Assembly: GCF_032854445.1 (NCBI RefSeq)
Contig: NC_088305.1
Coordinates: 191,001-255,000 of the forward strand
Length of the DNA stretch: 64,000 nt
DNA from: Liolophura sinensis
Lineage: Eukaryota > Mollusca > Polyplacophora > Chitonida > Chitonidae
Reading direction: 5' to 3'
Under the pieces are notes generated by a model that searched no databases, was not told where the DNA came from, and was given only the letters and a program-made list of their open reading frames with translations. The position numbers and the translations under genes were made by a program. Shown here piece after piece: positions 45,501 to 54,500 of this stretch; within the stretch, counting starts at the first letter, position 1; the number at the start of each line of letters is the position of its first letter.

Positions 45501-48500
45501 CAGACATGCCATAAACATGGCAAATCCTGGAAAAAAACACTCTCAGACATGCCATAACCTTGGCGAATCCTGGAGAAAACCACTGTCAGACATGCCACAA
45601 ACCTGGCAAATCCTGGAGAAAACCACTGTCAGACACGCCATAAACCTGGCAAATCCTGGAGAAAACCACTCTCAGACATGCTGTCAGCCTAGCAAATTCT
45701 GGAGAAAACCACTGTCTGACAAGCCATAAACCTGGCAAATCCTGGAGAAAACCACTGGCTGACATGCCATAAACCTGGCAAATCCTGGAGAAAACCACTG
45801 TCAAACATGCCACAAACCATCCTGGAGAAAAGATGCCCCCCAAAGCAAAGCAGAGCTGGAATTGAATATATTAAAAAGACTTACTAACTGTCATTTCAAA
45901 AAGTTAAAAATCTATGTCATGAGATGTCTCATGGCCAGTAAAAACTAACACAGCACTGTCACCATACTTTTGTACCCTAAATACAAGTCCTGTCTGTTGC
46001 AGCGAATACCTTTACTCATATCATGGGCTCTTTGTGCACTGTTAGAAACCTCTAACAGAGAATCCCCAATCACGCACTTATGTGGTACAGAACACACTGG
46101 CGAATATAATGGGTTCACTGTACAATGTCCTAAATCTCTAACACAGACACCCCAATGCTGTGTTTATGTCTGGTAGAGAATACCTGTATGTACATGTAAT
46201 GGCCTCAGTGTGCATGATCAGGGACCACACAGAAAAACACCCCAATGTTGTACAGAATACCTGTGTGTATGTACATGTAATGGTCTCAATGTGCATGATC
46301 AGGAACCACTTAGAGAAACAACCCAATGTTGTACAGAGTACCTGTGTGTGTACATGTAATGCCCTCAGTGTGCATGATCAGGGACCACTTAGAGAAACAG
46401 CCCAATGTTGTACAGAATACCTGTGTGTGTACATGTAATGCCCTCAGTGTACATGATCAGGGACCACTTAGAGAAACAACCCAATGTTGTACAGAATACC
46501 TGTGTGTGTGTACATGTAATGGCCTCAATGTGCATGATCAGGGACCACTTAGAGAAACACCCCAATGTTACAGAGAGTACCTGTGTGTATGTACATGTAA
46601 TGGACTCAGTGTGCATAATCAGGGACCACTTAGAGAATCAACCCAATGTTGTAAAGAGAACCTGTGTGTGTGTACATGTAATGGCCTCAGTGTACATGAT
46701 CAGTGACCACTTAGAGAAACAACCCAATGTTGTACAGAATACCTGTGTGTGTACATGTAATGGCCTCAGTGTACACCATCAGGGATCACTTAGAGAAACA
46801 CCCCAATGTTGCACAGAATACCTGTGTGTGTGTACATGTAATGGACTCAGTGTGCATGATCAGGGACCACTTAGAGAAACAACCCAATGTTGTACAGAGT
46901 ACCTGTGTGCGTGTACATATAATGGCCTCAGTGTACATGATCAGGGACCACTTAGAGAAACAACCCAATGTTGTACAGAGTACCTGTGTGTGCACATGTA
47001 ATGCCCTCAGTGTGTATGATCAGGGACCACTTAGAGAAACAACCCAATGTTGTACAGAATACCTGTGTGCGTGTACATGTAATGGACTCCAAGTGCATGA
47101 TCAGGGACCACTTAGAAAAACAACCCAATGTTGTACAGAGTACCTGTGTGTCTACATGTAATGCCCTCAGTGTGCATGATCAGGGACCACTTAGAGAAAC
47201 AACCCAATGTTGTACAGAATACCTGTGTGTGTGTACATGTAATGGACTCAATGTGCATGATCAGGGACCACTTAGAAAAACACCCTAATGTTGTACAGAA
47301 TACCTGTATGTGTGTACACCTAATGGACTCAGTGTCCATGATCAGGGACCACTTAGAGAAACACCCCAATGTTGTAAAGAATACATGTGTGTATGTACAT
47401 GTACTGGACTCAGTGTGCATGATCAAGGACCACTTAGAGAAACACCCCAATGTTGTACAGAATACCTGTGTGTATGTACATGTAATGGACTAAGTGTGCA
47501 TGATCAGGGACCACTTAGAGAAACACCCCAATGTTGTACAGAATACCTGTGTATATGTACATGTAATGGACTAAGTGTGCATGATCAGGGACCACTTAGA
47601 GAAACACCCCAATGTTGTACAGAATACCTGTGTGTGTGTACACGTAATGCACTCAGTGTGCATTATCAAGGACCACATAGAGAAACACCCCAATGTTGAA
47701 CAGAATACCTGTGTGTGTGTACATGTAATGGACTCAGTGTGCATGATCAGGAACCACTTAGAGAAACACCCCAATGTTGTACAGAATACCTGTGTGTGTG
47801 TAGATGTAATGGCCTCAGTGTGCATGATCAGGGACCACATAGAGAAACACCCCAATGTTGTACAGAACACCTGTGTGTATGTACATGTAATGGACTTGAT
47901 GTGCATGATCAGTGACCGCTTAGAGAAACAACCCAATGTTGTACAGAGTACCTGTGTGCGTGTACATATAATGGCCTCAGTGTACATGATCAGGGACCAC
48001 ATAGAGAAACACCCCAATGTTGTACAGAATACCTGTGTGTATGTACATGTAATGGACTTGATGTGCATGATCAGGGACCGCTTAGAGAAACACCCCAATG
48101 TTGTACAGAATACCTGTGTGTGTGTACACGTAATGCACTCAGTGTGCATTATCAAGGACCACATAGAGAAACACCCCAATGTTGTACAGAATACCTGTGT
48201 GTATGTAGATGTAATGGACTCAGTGTTCATGATCAAGGACCACATAGAGAAACAACCCAATGTTGTACAAAATACCTGTGTGTGTGTACACGTAATGCAC
48301 TCAGTGTGCATTATCAAGGACCACATAGTGAAACACCTCAATGTTGCACAGAATACCTGTGTGTGTGTACATGTAATGGACTCAGTGTGCATGATCAGGA
48401 ACCACTTAGAGAAACAACCCAATGTTGTACAGAGTACCTGTGTGTGTGTACATGTAATGGACTCAGTGTGCATGATCAGGAACCACTTAGAGAAACAACC

Positions 48501-51500
48501 CAATGTTGTACAGAGTACCTGTGTGTGTGTACATGTAATGGCCTCAGTGTACATGATCAGGGACCACTTAGAGAAACAACCCAATGTTGTACAGAATACC
48601 TGTGTGTGTGTACATGTAATGGACTCAGTGTGCATGATCAGGGACCACTTAGAGAAACAACCCAAAGTTGTACAGAATACCTGTGTGTGTGTACATATAA
48701 TGGCCTCAGTGTACATGATCAGGGACCACTTAGAGAAACAACCCAATGTTGTACAGAATACCTGTGTGTGTGTACATGTAATGGACTCAGTGTGCATGAT
48801 CAGGGACCACTTAGAGAAACAACCCAAAGTTCTACAGAGTACCTGTGTGTCTACATGTAATGCCCTCAGTGTGCATGATCAGGGACCACTTAGAGAAACA
48901 ACCCAATGTTGTACAGAGAACCTGTGTGTGTGTGTACATGTAATGGACTCAGTGTGCATGATCAGGGACCACTTAGAGAAACAACCCAATGTTGTACAGA
49001 GAACCTGTGTGTGTGTACATGTAATGGACTCAGTGTGCATGCTCAGGAACCACTTAGAGAAACACCCCAATGTTGAACAGAATACCTGTGTGTGTGTACA
49101 TGTAATGGACTCAATGTGCATGATCAGGGACCACTTAGAGAAACAACCCAATGTTGTACAGAGTACCTGTGTGTGTGTACATGTAATGGACTCAATGTGC
49201 ATGCTCAGGAACCACTTAGAGAAACACCCCAATGTTGTACAGAATACCTGTGTGTGTGTACATGTAATGCCCTCAGTGTGCATGATCAGGGACCACTTAG
49301 AGAAACAACCCAATGTTGTACAGAATACCTGTGTGTGTGTACATGTAATGGACTCAATGTGCATGATCAGGGACCACTTAGAGAAACACCCCAATGTTGT
49401 ACAGAATACCTGTGTGTGTGTACATGTAATGCCCTCAGTGTGCATGATCAGGGACCACTTATAGAAACAACCCAATGTTGTACAGAATACCTGTGTATGT
49501 GTTCATGTAATGCCCTCAGTGTGCATGATCAGGGACCACTTAGAGAAACAACCCAATGTTGTACAGAGAACCTGTGTGTGTGTACATGTAATGCCCTCAG
49601 TGTGCATGATCAGGAACCACTTAGAAAAACACCCCAATGTTGTACAAAATACCTGTTTGTGTGTACATGTAATGCCCTCAGTGTGCATGATCAGGGACCA
49701 CTTAGAGAAACACCCCAATGTTGTACAGAATACCTGTGTGTATGTAGATGTAATGGACTGAAAGTGCATGATCAGTGACCACTTAGAGAAACACCCCAAT
49801 GCTGTACAGAATATCTGTGTGTATGTACATGTAATGGACTAAGTGTGCATGATCAGGGACCACATAGAGAAACACCCGAATGTTGTACAGAATACCTGTG
49901 TGTATGTACATGTAATGGACTTGATGTGCATGATCAGGGACCGCTTAGAGAAACACCCCAATGTTGTACAGAATACCTGTGTGTGTGTACATGTAATGCA
50001 CTCAGTGTGCATTATCAAGGACCACATAGAGAAACACCCCAATGTTGTACAGAATACCTGTGTGTATGTAGATGTAATGGACTCAGTGTTCATGATCAAG
50101 GACCACATAGAGAAACACCCCAATGTTGTACAGAATACATGTGTGTGTGTACATGTAATGGACTCAGTGTTCATGATCAGGGACCATTTAGAGAAACACC
50201 CCAATGTTGTACACAATGCCTGTGTGCGTGTACATGTAATAGACTCAGTGTGCATGATCAGGGACCACACACAGAAACACCCCAATGTTGTAGAGTGTAT
50301 CTGTGTGTGTGTACATGTAATGGACTCAGTGTGCATGATTAGGGACCACTTAGAGAAACACCCCAATGTTGTACAGAATACCTGTGTGTGTGTACATGTA
50401 ATGGACTCAGTGTGCATGATCAGGGACAACTTTGAGAAACACCCCAATGTTGTAAATAATACATGTGTGTGTGTGTACACGTAATGCACTCAGTGTGCAT
50501 GATCAAGGACCATTTAGAGAAACACCCCAATGTTGTACAGAACACCTGTGTGTGTGTACATGTAATGGACTCAGTGTGCATGCTCAGGAACCACTTAGAG
50601 AAACACCCCAATGTTGTACAGAACACCTGTGTGTGTGTACATGTAATGGACTCAGTGTGCATGCTCAGGAACCACTTAGAGAAACACCCCAATGTTGTAC
50701 AGAATACCTGTGTGTGTGTACATGTAATGGACTCAGTGTGCATGATCAAGGACAACTTTGAGAAACACCCCAATGTTGTAAATAATACATGTGTGTGTGT
50801 GTGTACATGTAATGGACTCAGTGTGCATGCTCAGGAACCACTTAGAGAAACACCCCAATGTTGTATAGAATACCTGTGTGCATAAGGAGGGCTCAGATTA
50901 TGCATGGCCTGTAAGCCCTTACAGATCCCCAGAAAAAACTGCCACAGATCCTCTTCTTTCATGCATTTGGATGACTTTGCCAAGGACTGCATCCGATCTT
51001 CAAGAGATCCTTTCTGAAATGCACGACACGAGCAGAAACAAATTTAAAGCCTTACATTAATATTAGTTACGAGTTTTAGATTAAAGAGTCATCATAAATT
51101 ATAAAATCATATTAAAGAGTCATGGGGAGAACCCGACTCTGTTCGGTTTCCTCCAACCATAATGCTGGCCACCAGCATATAAATGAAATATTCTTGAGTA
51201 TGTCGTAAAACACAACTGGAAAAAGAAAATGTATGGTTTAAAGGAGAAGAAAATTTAAATACCAATTATATACCACTGAAAAGAGTATGTTTTTCCTCGC
51301 AGGTGCATGCCATAAAAAAATTCTAATATGTACCTCAAGTTGACAAATTATAAATAAAGTCAGCGTCAAAATCCGCTGTGTTTGACTCAATTTTGCAGAA
51401 CAAGCCGGCAGTTTTAACGACTCTCATTGGCTGAAAGGCAACACACCCCCAGCATAAATCACAGGGTTTTGAAGATGGAGGATGCGATGGACTCAGCGAT

Positions 51501-54500
51501 TTATGCCACCTTTGCCGTTTTCAGGTTTTACGTGTATGGCGAGGAAAAATCGCAAAATTATGCAGCAACCACCACCAGATAGAGAAAATGTGCTCTTTTC
51601 AGCCTATAGTGTCATGTTTTTAAGTTTTCATCTCCTTTAAAACACAACTGGAAAAACAAAACATACATAATATTACTCATGTACAAGTACATTTACACTA
51701 TTAGCAAAGAAGGGGCCTCTGTGGCTCAGGTGGTTGCCCTTAGGCCGTATATGGGAAGATCTGCCAGCAATCTGCACATGGTCGTGGGTTTCCCTTGGGC
51801 TCTGCCCTGTTTCCTCATATCATAATGCTGGCTGCTTGCATATAACTGAAATACTCTTGAGAAGGTCATAAAACATGTACATGTAAATATTAGCATGTAA
51901 TATATGTATAAGATTAAGAGCTAAAACAAAACGTTGGAAGAACAAATATTGCATTTTTATGTTTACATGAGATTCTGGTTAGAATGTAATGTAAGGGTCT
52001 GGACTGTCTGCCCCTCCATGTAGTAAATGCCAAAATAAGAATGACTTACACGCCTTAGTCACCTGGCTGCGGGATCATGAAAAAATCTTTGATTTATGTC
52101 AAAATTTTGATCATTAAATTTGGTATGTTTCTTTCCGTTATTATAAGTGAAATTTGTTTTACAATAACGTTCTCAGAATTTACGTAATATTTTGACCTTG
52201 ATACAAAAGCGATAACAATTTGAACATGATCATAAATTTTGACTTATGTCTATGATCGCTACTCAAGATTTCACAGTACTCGCTAACAATCCCATAGAAG
52301 GACCTTATTGGATATCAGATGGTTGACGTGCTTGCTTAACGTGACTGTCAGGCCCTTGGCCAATCTCAAGATTTAACAGTATTCACTAACAACCACAGAA
52401 GGACCTTATTGGATATCAGATGGTTGACGTGCTGGCTTAACGTGACTGTCAGGCAGTTGACCAATCTCAAGATTTCACAGTATTCCCTAACAACCACAGA
52501 AGGACCTTATTGGATATCAGATGGTTGATGTGCTTGCTTAACGTGACTGTCAGGCCCTTGACCAATCTCAAGATTTAACAGTATTCACTAACAACCACAG
52601 AAGGACCTTATTGGATATCAGATGGTTGATGTGCTGGCTTAATGTGACTGTCAGGCAGTTGACCAATCTCAAGATTTCACAGTATTCACTAACAACCACA
52701 GAAGGACCTTATTGGATATCAGATGGTTGACGTGCTTGCTTAACGTGACTGTCAGGCCCTTGGCCAATCTCAAGATTTAACAGTATTCACTAACAACCAC
52801 AGAAGGACCTTATTGGATATCAGATGGCTGATGTGCTTGCTTAACGTGACTGTCAGGCCCTTGGCACAATCTCAAGATTTAACAGTATTCACTAACAACC
52901 ACAGAAGGACCTTATTGGATATCAGATGGTTGACGTGCTTGCTTAACGTGACTGTCAGGCAGTTGACCAATCTCAAGATTTCACAGTATTCACTAACAAC
53001 CACAGAAGGACCTTATTGGATATCAGATGGTTGACGTGCTTGCTTAACGTGACTGTCAGGCCCTTGACCAATCTCAAGATTTAACAGTATTCACTAACAA
53101 CCACAGAAGGACCTTATTGGATATCAGATGGTTGATGTGCTGGCTTAATGTGACTGTCAGGCAGTTGACCAATCTCAAGATTTCACAGTATTCACTAACA
53201 ACCACAGAAGGACCTTATTGGATATCAGATGGTTGACGTGCTTGCTTAACGTGACTGTCAGGCCCTTGGCCAATCTCAAGATTTAACAGTATTCACTAAC
53301 AACCACAGAAGGACCTTATTGGATATCAGATGGCTGATGTGCTTGCTTAACGTGACTGTCAGGCCCTTGGCACAATCTCAAGATTTAACAGTATTCACTA
53401 ACAACCACAGAAGGACCTTATTGGATATCAGATGGTTGACGTGCTTGCTTAACGTGACTGTCAGGCAGTTGACCAATCTCAAGATTTCACAGTATTCACT
53501 AACAACCACAGAAGGACCTTATTGGATATCAGATGGTTGACGTGCTTGCTTAACGTGACTGTCAGGCCCTTGGCCAATCTCAAGATTTAACAGTATTCAC
53601 TAACAACCACAGAAGGACCTTATTGGATATCAGATGGCTGATGTGCTTGCTTAACGTGACTGTCAGGCCCTTGGCACAATCTCAAGATTTAACAGTATTC
53701 ACTAACAACCACAGAAGGACCTTATTGGATATCAGATGGTTGATGTGCTGGCTTAACGTGACTGTCAGGCCCTTGACCAATCTCAAGATTTCACAGTATT
53801 CACTAACAACCACAGAAGGACCTTACTGGATATCAGCTGGCTGATGTGCTTGCTTAACGTGACTGTCAGGCCCTTGGCACAATCTCAAGATTTAACAGTA
53901 TTCACTAACAACCACTGAAGGACCTTATTGGATATCAGATGGCTGATGTGCTTTCTTAACGTGACTGTCAGGCCCCTGGCACAATCTCAAGATTTCACAG
54001 TATTCCTTAACAACCACAGAAGGACCTTATTGGATATCAGATGGCTGATGTGCTGGCAGGACGTGCTGGCTTGACATGACTGTCAGGCCCTTGGCCAATG
54101 AGGCATTGTGTTCAAACTCAGCTTCTGCTGGTTTGGTTGCAGCTTTAAGTCAGAAGATTTGCCAAGTACCTGTCATAGGGCTATAGTTAAATCTGATCAA
54201 TCCATTTTCCTTCACCTATAAATCTGATTTCTTTCATTAAAAGTGAAAAATTCTTAGGTACAGCCTTACACACCAATGAAGTCAAGAAATGGATCACTAA
54301 TAACTATGAGCACAAACTCACCCTATAAAATGGCATCACAATGAGTACTTCACTGACAAGGTCCACCGTCTTTGAATATCTACCAATAGCCAAGGTTTCT
54401 GTCTCCTCCAATGGAATGACATTTGGGTGAGTGAGCATTCGCATGATCTCCACTTCCTTCAATGCGATTTCCTCATCTTGTCTGGAATGGTTTGTGATTC

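Noticed and set aside
47571-49464. Open frames of 629 codons (plus) and 418 codons (minus)
   Set aside because: They are read through an 81-bp tandem array whose unit is divisible by three and largely stop-free on both strands; they are periodic, without any domain, and lie in an STK16 intron.
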